In this document: in pieces, positions 1-12,116 of the stretch
Layout of the letters: every line of letters starts with the position of its first letter
How positions within the stretch are numbered: position 1 is the stretch's first letter
Origin: Gigantopelta aegis
Lineage: Eukaryota > Mollusca > Gastropoda > Neomphalida > Peltospiridae
Direction of reading: 5' to 3'
Length of the DNA: 64,000 nucleotides
Assembly: GCF_016097555.1 (NCBI RefSeq)
Contig: NC_054704.1
Location: 50,219,437 to 50,283,436 of the forward strand
Notes under the pieces: model-generated
The model's database searches: none
Told to the model about the DNA's origin: nothing
What the model saw: the letters and a program-made list of their open reading frames with translations, nothing else
Program-made: the position numbers and the translations under genes

Positions 1-793
1 CAAACACTGTCATAATCCAGTTAGTCAACCTCAATATATTTTAGTTTTGACACACAATAATAATTCTGTTAGTCAACCTCACTATCTTTTAGCCTTGACA
101 TTGTCATGATCCAGTTAGTCAACCTCATTGTCTTTTAGTCTTAACACTGTCATAATCATGTTAGTCAACCTCATTATCTTTTAGTCTTGACACTGTCATA
201 ATCACATTAGTCAACCTCATTATCTTTTAGTCTCGACACTGTCATAATCACATTAGTCAACCTCATTATCTTTTAGTCTTGGCACTGTCATAATCACATT
301 AGTCAACCTCATTGTCTTTTAGTCTCGATACTGTGTCATAATCACATTAGTAAACTTCATTATCTTTTAGTCTCGACACTATCATAATCACATTAGTCAA
401 CCTCATTATCTTTTAGTCTCGACACTGTCATAATCACATTAGTCAACCTCATTATCTTTTAGTCTCGACACTGTGTCATAATCACATTAGTCAACCTCAT
501 TATCTTTTAGTCTTGACACTGTGTCATAATCACATTAGTCAACCTCATTATCTTTTAGTCTTGACACTGTGTCATAATCACGTTAGTCAACCTTATTATC
601 TTTTAGTCTTGACACTGTCATAATCACATTAGTCAACCTCATTATCTTTTAGTCTTGACACTGTCATAATCACATTAGTCAACCTCATTATCTTTTAGTC
701 TTGACACTGTCATAATCCAGTTAGTCAACCTCATTATTTATAGGTTGACACTGTCATAATCTGGTTAGTCAACCTTATTATCTTTTAATGGTT
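1..793. repeat. 46-bp minisatellite, about 17 copies
   Basis: Tandem array with a unit of about 46 bp (48 bp where a GT doublet is duplicated), built around CATTAGTCAACCTCATTATC followed by TTTTAGTCTTGACACTGTCA. Copies in the middle are nearly identical and the edge copies diverge. It runs off the left edge of the window. No open frame is conserved through the copies, so I read it as noncoding, probably intronic or upstream of SMG8. Confidence 0.95.
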
Positions 794-2857
794 ATCTTCC
801 CATTTGTTACACGTCCCATTTGTTACACATCTTATAAGTAACGGTTGAGTGTACAGCCAATTCTATTCTTTCTACCTCGTAGGTAATAATGGAATTAACA
901 TGTATCAAGACATAAGAGAAACAACCTAAATGCATTTTAGTTTAATAAAATAACACATGTGAATGTTCCATCCGGCTTAACTCCACCTTGGTTATTGTTA
1001 CAAGTCCCACTATGAAATTCTATGAATTCTCCCTGGACACAGAATTGGAATGCAAACTGACTAACTTGAAGATGCGATTGCTTGCTTACTGCCCTGAAAT
1101 ATTTTACAGTTGTAGAAATACACAGCATTAATAAGTGACAGTGCACTGTCAGTACCAAAAGTACCCATATCTCACAATGCTTCTTCCTCCGAGGTTGTTA
1201 CTGGATCAACACATTTCACAATTCCAATACCTGTTGAATTCAGTATTTTAATTTTTGCATCCATTGTTGCCCTAAAATCATGAAATATAGAACATTTTTC
1301 ATCCATGGAGTACAAATATTAACATTTGGTGAATTTTTAAAGAAAATCTGTTGCCACATTCAAGTTTCATTTAGCTAAAAAGCACAAATGGCAGTATCTT
1401 AATAAACAGACGATTTTTTAATTAGTGTTTTGGTAAATTAGTAATGAAATATATTTGCCAAATTCAACTTTAATTCACATTTGGTAATTAGATGAGTGAC
1501 ATCTTAAACCCTGCTTGTACTCATCACACAGATACTGCCAAATATAGCCTATAACATGAAATGGTGGCCATCTTGAATTTCTCAAAACGCTCAATGATGA
1601 CTGAGGTTCATCAACCGGATTCTGAAATGGGACACCCTGGGTTACACAAATCAACAATAAAAGAAACTATATACAAAATTTCCAGATTCAGTTCAAAAAT
1701 GGCATTTAGCTGCCGAACGTAAATACCTATACAAAGATGTTTTAGTGAGTGTGTTGGATAGACAGCACCATCGTGATGTCACACTTTGCACACAGATCTA
1801 CATGTACACATACAGAAATTCTGCAGTTATTTCAGTTGGCAATGGAGCTTAGGTCGGACAAACACATATTGTTTTTCACTACTTTTAGTTCCATGTTACA
1901 GGTACCAACTGTTGAAGAAATTTGTACGAACATTGTATCACTGTGTTTTGTTTGGCTGTCTTAGTAGGAATTCTTCCGTATTGCAAGTCAGTGATTTCTT
2001 ATGATTTTTACCTAGGCAACTGATTATTTGATCACATGAATTATGTTTGCTTAACCAGTGAGTAACCTAATTGTAAGACATGTATACTTAGTCTACTGTT
2101 CTGGGCTCCATTTTACAAACTGATCTTAGTGCTAAGGTCACCTTAAGTTCATAACATAGTTAATTATGTACTTAAGGTGATCTTAGTACTAAGATTGTTT
2201 CATAACACAGGACCCAGTGGCCTAATTCACTAAACTCTCGCAACTTTGCGATCTCACAATGCAATGCTAGAAGACTGGCAAAGAGGATGCTTTGTTGTCT
2301 AGCAGAGCCTAAGAGACCTTTGTGAGTTAGGCCCCAGAACTATAGTGACATTCCATATGCATTTTATACAAATTAATTTTGCAAATGATATACTATATTT
2401 AAAGTGTCCAAAATCAGTCTTGAAAATGTTTTGAAATATTTAGTGATGTTAATTTTAAAAAGGTTCACGTGAAATATTGTGCCCTCAGGGGACAATATTT
2501 CAAAATCTTAGGTAACCGGAAGTCAGTTCACGTGAGTTTTACTTAGATAACCGATTGTTCAGTTATGTGAATATAGTTCTCGTAACCGATAAGTTAGGCC
2601 TACCTAATCCTAAAACACTTGAACTACGGTTCTGTGCTACATTGGTAGTTTAAATGTATTTAAAAACATAAACTGATTTTTACTTTCATTTCTGATATAT
2701 ATTTAATTTTTAATTTTAGAAAGTAATTGTTCACCACATAACCGATTGGCGGTTCTTGTGATTTTAAAGTTGCGTAACTGACATGCGAACAGAACAACAG
2801 TTCTCGTGAAATACTGTGCCCTGTGCTTTGATTGTATACTTTTGTGTGTTTTTTTAG
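794..2857. other. Gene-free stretch upstream of the first visible SMG8 exon
   Basis: AT-rich sequence with only short open frames that lack splice context or family resemblance. Since 2858 starts with a splice acceptor, at least the 3' part of this stretch is SMG8 intron. I could not find a preceding SMG8 exon here. Confidence 0.5.
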
Positions 2858-4688
2858 TTGCATCGCTTACCTGAAGATGGTGAAAATGATGAAAACAACC
2901 ACCTTCCGGTGATGACTCACTCTAGTCAGATCAAAACTAAAGCAGCCTGTAACTGTGGACAGAAGCAAGCCGATAAAGATGACCCATTTGATCACAAGGT
3001 ATACTACACTGTCATTCAATAAACTGAGGGGGAGGGATTTAACTCAGTTAGTTGAGTGCTCGCTTGAGGTGCTTGCGTCACAGGGTCGAACAAACTCGGT
3101 GGATTCATTCAGTTGATTGGGTTTTTCTCATTCCAGCCAGTGCACCAGAACTGAACAAAGTCCGTGGTATGTGCTTTCCTGTCTGTGGGAAAGTGTATAT
3201 AAAAGATCCCCTTCCGTATTAGGAAAAATGTAGTGGATTTCCCCTGATGACTACAAGTCAGAATAATTATATGTTTGACATTTAATAGCCAATGATTAAT
3301 TGATCCATGGGTTTCAGTGGTGTTAAACAAAGCAAACTTCAATAAACTGAATAAATGTCTTGTCTCTATACTGCACTGTGTTATGTATCAGGTGTCATAT
3401 AGCATCGACTTTTCACGTAATATCTTTGGTGGTTTAGTAAGCTAAAGTTTGTTATGTCTAATGACACCACTAAAGCACTGATTTATTTACTGGATGTCAG
3501 ACATTTGGTAATTTTGATACATAGTTTTAGAGAGGAAACCTGCTATGTCTTTTTCCATTAGTAGCAATGGATCTTTTATAATATGCACCATCCCACAGAC
3601 AGGATAGCACATACCACGACGTTTGATCACAAGGTATACCACACTGTCATTCAATAAACTGAGGGGGCGGGATTTAACTCAGTCGGTTGAGTGCTCACTT
3701 GAGGTGCTTGCGTTACAGGGTCGAACAAACTCGGTGGTGCTCTGGCTGGAACCAAAAATAGACCAATGGGTCCGCCAACTGGGATTGATCCTAAACAGAC
3801 CACACATCGGGCTAGTGCTTTACAACTGGGCTATGTCTCACCCCTAGGTTTAGTGAGATTAGTCCTCTTAACAAATACACAGCTAATCAAGCTATGTCAG
3901 GATTCTTACACCTCCTGGAAATCCTGGAATGTCCTTCAATTTTTTATTTTAAAATCCAGGCCTGGAATGTCCTAGAAAAAGCATTAAATTTTATTGTGTC
4001 CTGCAAATTTAGACCAAAAATTCAGTAGTAATTTTTTTTTGCATCTTTACTTTTGTTGTTCTCATAACAATTTGTTATAAAAAAAACATTTATTGATTGA
4101 ACATTTCATGTCCTGTAAAACAAAATAAAAAAATGTACTGGAAATGTCCTTGAATGTTATAGTTTTTGAAGTGTCAGAACCCTGTATGTGCGTCTACTAA
4201 TAAGAGTTATAGACACATAATATGTACATTTGTCAACACTGAATTACTGCGACTCTTCGGAATACGAGTGGATGGAAAATAAGCAACCTCAGCACCCAAT
4301 CCTTTGTTCCACAACTGTTAATTGGAGGTTGATCTTATTCTGATCTGAGAAGTGAGACTGATATGTGCTATTTTGTAGAATATTGAACTGCAATCAGCAA
4401 GCAAACAGAATAAAACGTATGTTGTTTTTCTTTTGCAGTATGCTAATTTTGGTTTCTACCAGACACTAGAGGAGTCATGCTGTGGGAAGCTGAAGCATGT
4501 TGAGTTTCCCGTTTTTAACCCGAGCACCAGCGACGTGAGAGCTGGACAAGTGTCCTCGACACCACACACAAAACTATCAGCAAGGGACAGCGGCAAGTTG
4601 GATATGACCGCCCCCATCACGTCCAGCCTCAGTTTGGCACTCAGTCTAGGTATGAGTGAATGTCTGTCTGTCTGACTGTCTGTCTGTG

Positions 4689-4719
<31 letters not shown>

Positions 4720-7700
4720 GTCTGTCTCTCTCTCTGTCTGTCTGTCTGTGTCTGCCCTGCCCTGCCCTGCCCTGCCCTGCCCTGCCCTGCCCTGCCCTGC
4801 CCTGCCCTGCCCTGCCCTGCCCTGCCCTTCCCTGCCCTGCCCTGCTGCACGGAATTCCATATGTCTGTCTGATGCTGTCACAACTGTACATTGCTGAGAA
4901 TGGAGTTTGAATGAAGGTCAATAGTGAGAAATTTGGTTTGAATCTCATAAGAAAAAAAGATTAAAATAATCTCTTCATGCATGTGGTTAAGATGTATGCA
5001 TTTCTATGCAGTAAATTCAAAGTATGTAGTAAAATTAAATTTCTTTGTCTCTAGGTCAGTCTGGCGGCAGTGACCTCTATGGACATAGAAGTCCGAGTAG
5101 TCCGAATCCAGAACAGAGTGAGATGCTAGAAACCAGCCAAACAGCCACAGTTACCGAATCAGTTATATCGGACACAGGTGAACTAGATTATAAAAAAATA
5201 TGTCCAGTAGCAACATGGGTTTTTAAAAAAAACTTCTTAGTTATTCTATGATGCCAAATTAAATCTGAAGCCATCCTTAAAAAATATGTGGATCACAGTA
5301 ACTCCACATACCATATCACTTTAAGTTAGCAGTTTTTAATTTTTTATTATTATTATTTTGAATATTGAATAATAGAATTATCGCTTGAAAAATAAATATT
5401 GAGTGGATAAGTCAAGTTACTAGCAAGTCATGCTTTACCAGATAAAGGTGTATGAAATTTGAAGACCCCCAACCACTATTGTCCGAACCAAATTGTTAAC
5501 AACTACAAAAATTTACTCTCCTACCTTTAATTGCCGTTAGATTTCCTCCAAAGTTTATCCAAACACCAATCATAAAAAACCCACTACAAATATACAGATT
5601 CCACACACGAGACTGCAACGATTTTGCCAATATTGTCTTTGCTGAGATTGCATAGGGAAAAATACATGCAGTTTTCTGCCGTCTGCCATGTTGCTTGTTT
5701 ATGGAATACTCTTCAAGAGGGGTGAAAGCCTCCAAAGTATGTGACACAATTACTGTGAAATCGATGATCTCTAGTGGTATCTTTAAAATAATAATAATAA
5801 TAATAATAATAAAAATTAATAATATGACGTCATCACGTTTGCTTTTATATCATAACAATAACATGTTATGATGTTGTTAGATTAAGTCCTATCCTTTCAC
5901 CCCTCTTGAAGAATATTCCATAAAAAGTCAAAATGGCAGCTAATACAAAATCACATGCTTTTTTCCCTATGCGCTCTCAGCGAAGTCGATATAGGTGACA
6001 TGGTTATCATCTGGTATGTGGAATCTGTGTCATTGTAATGGTTTTTTCAAGATTTGTGTCTGGACAAACTTTGGAGGAAATCTAACAGCAATTAAAGGTA
6101 GGAGAGTAATTTTTCGTAGTTGTTAACAATTTGGTTCGGACAATAAGGAATTAGAATGTTCAGGGCAAAGACAAAATTTTACCTTTAAAATTTTTATTAC
6201 AGTAGAAATTCTTCTGATTTATCCTCCCCTCCACCACCAATAAAGTGCCATTTCATATGCCTATATTTACAAATTATTATAAAAAATGTTTTTTTTTTTT
6301 TTTTTTATCAAACATTCATTACTAGTACTGACTAAACAAATTCCACGTATTAGAGAACTCTTAAATGAGCTGTGTCATACACCCACTTGCCTGCATTTGT
6401 CATTATTAGTCATATTCGTTTTGTATGAAGTAAGTCTAGACATTTAAAATCATAAATATTCAAATATTTTCAGAGATCCACCATTCAGCATTCCGTCAGC
6501 ACTCTACAACGGAGTACCTGCCCGGTATGATTCACTCAGAATCACCTGGAGGTCTTCTACCACTGTTTCCATCGTGGTCTTTATGCTGCATAGGGAAGTC
6601 AACTCTGTATTCACACATACATGGTATGGTATAAAAATCAGTTTTAAGATTAAATTAACAGGGCTTCTAGAATTTTGTAAAAATTCACTAGCCACGGGAT
6701 TGGTGATTTTAAAAATGTACTAGCCATGATTAAAAATTCAATAGCCCTACTTTAAATAAATACAATTTTACTAATAGTAATAATCAGATATGTCACTTAA
6801 AGAGGGAGGTTGAGCTTACAAATCAGATTGGGTGGAAAGAAGGGTCAGGATATTCACATTTACGAAATATGTAAATGCAGCATTTGACGAGGTTTTGTTT
6901 CCACTAGCTGTCGGGCTAGTTATAGTAATTATTTACTAGCCCAACACTGAATAGCGCTGTCCATGGGAGTGGGGCTACCATAATCTAGAAGCTCTGAAAT
7001 TATATAACTGAAAATACTGGAAAAACAGAAACATAGTGTAACAGTAATAATCTTTGAAGTTATCACACATATACCTATTATTTAACAAAATATGTCTCCT
7101 TCATTAATGCTTTTCTACAAGTGCAACTGGTCATTGGCAAAGTTTATTGTATTTGGGTATTATATTATATCAGTTTTTAATCAGTTTCAGTTATGAATTA
7201 ATTACTAAAAAGACACATTTTATAAAGTAGTCTTTATCATTCATGTATATTAACATGGTCACAAAGAAGAATACTGTAAGGTGATGATTCGAGGCTCCCC
7301 AACCCTGACATGACCTATTTTCTGAGGATAATAAACAATTTGAAACCCCCCCACAAAAAACCAACAGTTACAGTAATTTTGAGAATGTTATTCTGTGTTT
7401 AAGACTAGCTGGAGTCTGTTTAGGTTTGTTTTCTCTCTACTGGGTTTCTCATAGGTTTGTTATCATTTTGCCCATATTTTCTTTTATAGGTTTTGATTTA
7501 CCAGGATTTTTGGCTGGCAGTAATTTCTTGTTACCATGGGATATTACACTGCAAGCTGTGAAAGAAAAATGGCCGACAGTTGGGGAGACAGCCGGTAAAA
7601 AGGGACGACAACGAAGAGTTCCCCAAAAAGGTATGGTTCAACAATGTATGAGACTGCTTTTAAAATTTTGTTACATATCCGTTTCAGTTACATACAGAAA

Positions 7701-10410
7701 ATCATGATATTAAATGCAATCAAATTGGTGATGTGACAAATGCAACCAATGTATCGACACAATAATTACTTGATGCATTCAGTTTTCTGTTATCAATAAA
7801 ATATGAAAAAAGGACACCCAACAAAATAGATGTTTTAAAATGCAAGCACTGTTTTATATTGTTTTAATAGATAGTAATAATGTTAACATATAAGTAAAGA
7901 TATGTGTAAAAGAAGTGCTTTGTGAACAACAGTGGTCCATGAGTTAGTGTTGTACACATGAAGATAAATTATTAAAATATTAGAGTCCCAACGTGATCCG
8001 ATTTAGACAGATTTCACTGGACTATATTAGCTTCACATGGATCATTGCTATGCTAATTTGAGTAAGCTCCTCAATAAACTGTATAGCCATCAGCTGTTAG
8101 GATTGTACTAAAGATGGGTCGTATTATGGTATGGCGCTGTCCATCCGTCTGTTAACTTTTTCTTGTCCGGACCATATCTTGTATACAGATGCATACAGGA
8201 CCATCAAACCTCACTTGTAGGAACAACTTGGGATGGCGGTTTGTCACATACTATTACTGTGACCTACTTTTCATGGTCTACTGCATATAACAGTAACGTC
8301 CCACCCCTGCTTAGAATGAATTGACATGATTTCCTATTTTGATATAAAAGAATCATAATTTTGTTTAGAATAAGTTTACATGATTTCTTATTTTGAGATA
8401 AAAATTCACAATTTTGCTTAAAGAAGTGACTAATGTCGAGCGTTGATGTGTTTCAGAAATTGGTGAAGTGACAGTTCGAGCATTTCTAGGAATGGAGTAC
8501 GAATGTCCTCGAGGTCACAGGTTCTTCTGTAGTGGTCCCGAAAAGATCATCAAGGTGTCCAGTGCCAGCACCGTCAAGGTACAATTATTTAAAGTACAAT
8601 ATATTACATATATTACATATATTCTGTAATACTGTGTTTAACTAGTACCACAAGTCCACATTGTACAATTTAATGTTTGTAATTAGGAGAGGGCCTCGTA
8701 AGTTGGATAACTTGTGCCCAATCCTTTTGTATTAGGTACTTTAATAATAAAAAAAACATTTACGATAAAATCCTTAGCGTCAGTAGTTTTGGAGTAGTTT
8801 CCCTTGGCTTAGAATATTTTTGTTCATATTCATACACCAACTTGTATAGATTTTGTTTTGGTTTGTATGGGGTGCAGAAAGTTTAACTTTCTAGTCTGCC
8901 TGCCAATTACTAGTTTTACCCTGCCCCTGTCTTGATTTACCTGTTGTATCAATGATTCATGATGTTATATCCCTTGTTATTTTCTGTGCTGAAAATCTGA
9001 AGCTGTTAGTGTTTGAATGCTGGTTATTTTGTCATTTGATAGCTTCTGACATGGGGGAGGGCATTAAGCATACCAGACAGGGGAGAGTGCTGGAGCAAAA
9101 CCTCAAATTCGGGCAAAAAGTATACAGATATTCGGGCAAAATGTGCTAATCCCCGAGTCCTTTTTATCACGTAATTCCATCATTCTACCCTGTCCCTCTA
9201 CAATAATGGGAGCCCATACACTGATATGGGGTGTGAAGGAGGTCACAAAAAATTCAACTTGACATGGGTTCACAAAAAATTCAACTTGACATAATTCAGT
9301 TAATAACTATTTGGCTGGTCGTTGTAGTTTGAAGTAACTGGTATAGGTCACTTAAGTTTCTTACATATACATGTATTCACAAAATGTTAAGAAATTCACA
9401 CTATTACATATTTATTTATCAATGTTGTAACTTGAGTACATATTCTTCAGGACAATGCCACGAAGCTCTTATCGTTGGATATGCCACTATACTGTCCGTG
9501 TCATTGCAGGTAAGATGTCTTTGTGCATATTTATATGGCCACTTGAATACACGCATAATAATAAAAGGCACAAAGTTGTCTAAAATCACTAATTTCAGTT
9601 CTTCTAGCGTATACTTTTTCTGTTTTGCATATTATGCATTTTGAGCTACTAATAGCATACAGTGAACCAGAATTTTTTTGAATTTTGCCAAAGTTAATAA
9701 TTTAAGCAAGACATTTTAACTAATGTGTAAATTTAATGGTACAAAAGCTGTAATAACTGGAAGTATTTTACACTACCTTCAACTGTATTGTATGCTTTGT
9801 TTCTAACGTAACTTGAGAAATGATACGCAGCTATGACTCTTCTACATGGAGACACCATCTCTCAGTAATATTCAAGTTAGCTATGTGCTTTTTTTTAATT
9901 GTATTTTGGACATTACAAACATGGATGATGATGAGATGAATGGTGAAGCCGCAGTATTTCCATTTTGGTATGGGACTACTTGACAGGTCTGTACTCTACG
10001 CTTGTGTTAGCTATTTACCTAACTCTTGTTGTGTTTTATCACTGGAGTAATTAAGAAATTAAAAAAGAATTAATCTACTTTTAAAAACAATTTAATGAAA
10101 TATAAAACTGTTTTAAGTGATATTTAATTCATTTTAATATTTTTTTCAAGAAGCACAAAAGGCTACATTGCACAGTTGATGCGTGTTTACATAGTAACTC
10201 CAGAGAGTTCGGTGAAGATTATGCTGAAGCCCGTCGTCCAGCCATCCATATCGTCGAGTCCTCTGTTTGAACCAGGGAACGATGGTCCCCTTGAACTCTC
10301 ACAGGGAAGTGTGTGGGTGCTCAGGTTGCCGTATCCTTTCAAAACATTACCGAGGATATACGTCCTCAGGGTTCCAAACTTTTCTTGGGGAAATACAAAT
10401 CCTTTACCTT

Positions 10411-10457
<47 letters not shown>

Positions 10458-11570
10458 TATACTTGTGCCAGATTTATAGCCTTTCCTCTTAACCTCCCAT
10501 GGGCTTAATGAATACTGTTCAATAATTATTATTAATTTTAGACCAGCCCATCTAAATTTGCACCAAAATTGTATTATACTAATAATTTATATAGGTTAGG
10601 AACGTTAATATTTTTCTTTAAGGGCGCAGCCAAAATTTATAAACCCCAATTTTCCCCTTTTTTATACTTTTGGTGTTAATATTCAAAAATTCAAAATTGA
10701 CCGTATTTGTTAGGTTATCCCTATCCCGAGGCAGACCCCCGATCCTATCAGAGGTCGGACTCTGGATAGGCGTGTTCGAAACCATAGTTGTGTATGGACA
10801 CATTTTAAACCAGTTACTAAGCTAAGCTTGGTTAGTGGGTTTTTTCATATTTCATAATTGGTCAAAAACTTATGTAATGTCCTGTCTGGAGAAAACCCTT
10901 TTTTTGTACCCCTATCATATTAAAAAGTAACGGTCTCACTACATAGATGCCACTGTTATTGGAATCTATAATCAAACTTCAAATAAAGATTGCTACTAGA
11001 ACAAGTTGCCATTGGCACTAACAACCATTTCCAATATATTTTATCTTAATTTATTTTCACTCCAAAGTTGAGAATTTTTTGCCACACGATCCCATCTTGT
11101 AGAATCGGTCCTTACAGGTGATGTTAGATTCGGATTCATCCTGTCCAGCCTTTTCACTGGACACACATGTCCCAAAAAGGTAAATTCAAAATATTGCAAA
11201 ATCTAGTCCGATAACACCATTGGAAAATACAAATCATTTAAATTCTTTCCCAATTACTACAAATGAATATGTGGACCACAGTTAAGAACCATCGGTGAAT
11301 TCAGAGTCTGACCTGGAAGAGAATTGTGTAGTGAGACATACATATAAGCACACATTTACATCTTATGAAAATTATTATCAGAAATAGATTTTAAGCAAAG
11401 ATAGTGTTACGTATCTGAAAGAATGCTCTATAATCAATGCAGCACATTTTCCTTAACAGTCGAGTCATGTGTATCTGGGTGACAATGGCGTGTACACAAT
11501 GCCAACTGACCCACAGCATCTGCATGCCTGTCGTCTCCTCAAAGGAATGTTCTCATACAAAGAAGCTTGA
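2858..11570 (+). CDS. SMG8: SMG8, nonsense-mediated decay SMG1 kinase complex subunit (C-terminal part, 9 exons)
   Basis: Coding exons: 2858-2998, 4439-4649, 5055-5177, 6474-6623, 7490-7630, 8457-8578, 9451-9509, 10151-10330 and 11465-11570. They join in phase to 410 residues plus a TGA at 11568. Remembered vertebrate SMG8 aligns almost throughout: [13 protein letters not shown], then [56 protein letters not shown], the MPLY segment, and VWVLRLP leading to the terminal LLKGM. SMG8 binds SMG9 and the kinase SMG1, and its C-terminal region restrains SMG1 phosphorylation of UPF1 in mRNA surveillance. The family is about 990 residues long, so roughly the first 580 are encoded left of the window. 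All introns are GT-AG; the last is U12-type. Introns hold SINEs, a foldback element, a hAT-like MITE and a pentanucleotide array. The coding frame looks intact. Confidence 0.95.
3028..3355 (+). repeat. SINE, head type H3 with tail type B, in SMG8 intron
   Basis: The tRNA-like head GATTTAACTCAGTTAGTTGA (A box) is followed by a CAGGGTCGAAC B-box-like stretch. The shared central part follows (CCAGTGCACCA, TGTGCTTTCCTGTCTGTGGG, TATAAAAGATCCCC). The diverged B tail ends in GTGGTGTTAAACAAAGC. It starts only about 25 bp after the 5' splice site of the exon ending at 2998. Confidence 0.85.
3455..3848 (-). repeat. SINE (H1 head, B tail) interrupted by a copied SMG8 exon-intron junction
   Basis: Minus-strand SINE. 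The B tail region lies at 3470-3560, the central part at 3560-3625, and the head at 3738-3848 (reverse complement of the H1 A box near 3820). The central part stops at TTTGAT and resumes at TGGTGC. Between them lies a copy of 2987-3102 (see 3622-3737). Confidence 0.85.
3622..3737 (+). repeat. 116-bp duplicate of 2987-3102 including the SMG8 exon end and splice donor
   Basis: Both blocks are 116 bp long with about six mismatches (about 95% identity). The copy carries the last 12 bases of the exon ending at 2998, its GTATAC donor, and the first 75 bp of the neighbouring H3 SINE. It now sits inside another SINE. It is too short to be a working exon, but it adds a decoy 5' splice site. Confidence 0.9.
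4657..4845. repeat. TGTC and CCCTG microsatellites next to an SMG8 splice donor
   Basis: A (TGTC)n-rich tract (4657-4752) passes directly into about 18 units of CCCTG (4754-4845). It begins only 7 bases after the 5' splice site at 4650. The long open frames predicted on both strands here are artefacts of the repeats. Confidence 0.95.
5478..6147. mobile_element. Foldback element with about 250-bp inverted arms
   Basis: The left arm (5478-5730) begins ATTGTCCGAACCAAATTGTT. The right arm (about 5895-6147) is its reverse complement at an estimated 85% identity, with shared landmarks TAATTGC.GTTAGATTTCC and TCTTCAAGAGGGGTGAAAG. The spacer holds an (AAT)n run, a TGACGTCATCACGT stretch and a smaller palindrome near 5855. 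No transposase is visible. It lies within an SMG8 intron and would form a long hairpin in the pre-mRNA. The open frame 5496-5747 on the minus strand is part of the arm, not a gene. Confidence 0.9.
6641..6999. mobile_element. hAT-like MITE, copy 1
   Basis: Terminal inverted repeats CAGGGCTTCTAGA and TCTAGAAGCTCTG enclose about 330 bp of noncoding AT-rich DNA with the phrase ACTAGCCATG/ACTAGCCC repeated. A second copy lies at 23341-23664. The CAGGG start fits hAT-derived nonautonomous elements. The target-site duplication is not clear. Confidence 0.75.
8130..8300 (+). repeat. Dispersed repeat (family also at 17612-17900)
   Basis: Contains GTCCGGACCATATCTTGTAT, AGGACCATCAAACCTCACTT and GTTTGTCACATACTATTACT, which recur in reverse complement at 17612-17900. 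No ends or tail are obvious and it is noncoding. It lies in the SMG8 intron before exon 8457-8578. Confidence 0.8.
9080..9215 (+). repeat. Fragment of the ATTCGGGCA MITE family
   Basis: Shares GCTGGAGC.AAACCTCAAATTCGGGCAA, then ATATTCGGGCAA and a CATCATTCTACCCT stretch, with the fuller copy at 33556-33912; related pieces lie at 30031-30152 and 61012-61135. It ends with AATGGGAGCCCATACAC, matching the right terminus of that copy. Confidence 0.75.
10331..11464 (+). other. U12-type (minor spliceosome) intron in SMG8
   Basis: The donor at 10331 reads GTATCCTTTC, a full match to the U12 consensus RTATCCTTT. The branch site TTCCTTAAC at 11449-11457 matches the U12 branch consensus, 8 nt before the AG at 11463-11464. 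Only this acceptor keeps the frame and gives [17 protein letters not shown], which aligns without gaps to the vertebrate SMG8 C-terminus. The nearer AG at 11458-11459 lies too close to the branch point and shifts the frame. The intron contains a 48-base T run (10409-10456) and a D-tail SINE. Confidence 0.9.
10695..10805 (+). repeat. Short SINE with tail type D
   Basis: A GTTATCCCTATCCCGAGG start, then CAGAGGTCGGACTCTGGATA, then the D tail motif (TTCGAAACCATAGTTGTGTATGGAC, the reverse sense of CATATACCACTAGAGTTTCG). Related copies lie at 27130-27215, 34738-34846 and 41035-41150. Confidence 0.7.
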
Positions 11571-12115
11571 ACAAAGACTGACAAAATGATGCAGGAACCA
11601 TAGAAGCTGAGGAAGTTCTTGGCACCTCTGCACCCAGTTGAAAGTCTAAAAGACCGGTTCATGAGTGCATGCCATCACAACTGTCTAAATATCCACAGAG
11701 CTTTGTCTAGTATTGGTTTAGACGTGTCAAACCCGTCTTTCTAATGACGAAGTATGATTATTATCCTATGGAGTGGAAGTATAGAGTGGAAGTCCTTCTA
11801 TAGATGAAGCACCTAACAAACATCCTTTAGACCCTGCTTTGGGCAGAAATATAATTTGGAATTTGTTGATAGTTTTTTAATTCAGATTATATGGTTAAGA
11901 ATATACCCAAGTCTATCTTCAAAAAGAAAACATCTGTGAAACTATCATTACTCCATTTATGACTCCACTCAGTTCACACACTGAATAGCCTTATAACAGG
12001 GCTAGGCTCTGGCACTTGCCAAATTCAAATATCAAAAACAACTGGCAAATTTTATTTTTCTTTGGCAAAATTATTTTGATAATATAATAATAATTGATAT
12101 TTTGAGAGAAGGTAT
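11571..12115. other. Downstream flank of SMG8, no gene seen
   Basis: Presumed 3' UTR and flank of SMG8. I see no canonical AATAAA close to the stop; the nearest clear AATAAA motifs are near 13225 and 13424, so the polyadenylation site is not called. Confidence 0.5.
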
Positions 12116-12116
12116 A

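Noticed and set aside
1-793. CRISPR-like appearance of regularly spaced repeats (also 42496-43555)
   Set aside because: Units are directly contiguous minisatellites without unique spacers, in a metazoan genome.
4456-4948. Overlapping open frames of 69-141 residues on both strands rich in GRAGQ or LPCPA
   Set aside because: They translate the CCCTG and TGTC microsatellites in several frames; the real coding part is only the SMG8 exon 4439-4649.
5496-5747. 83-residue minus-strand open frame
   Set aside because: It lies wholly within the left arm of the foldback element and has no counterpart preserved in the other arm.
10331-10508. SMG8 exon extended through the poly-T stretch to 10508
   Set aside because: Reading through gives a poly-Phe run; the U12 donor at 10331 and the exon at 11465 restore the family C-terminus exactly.
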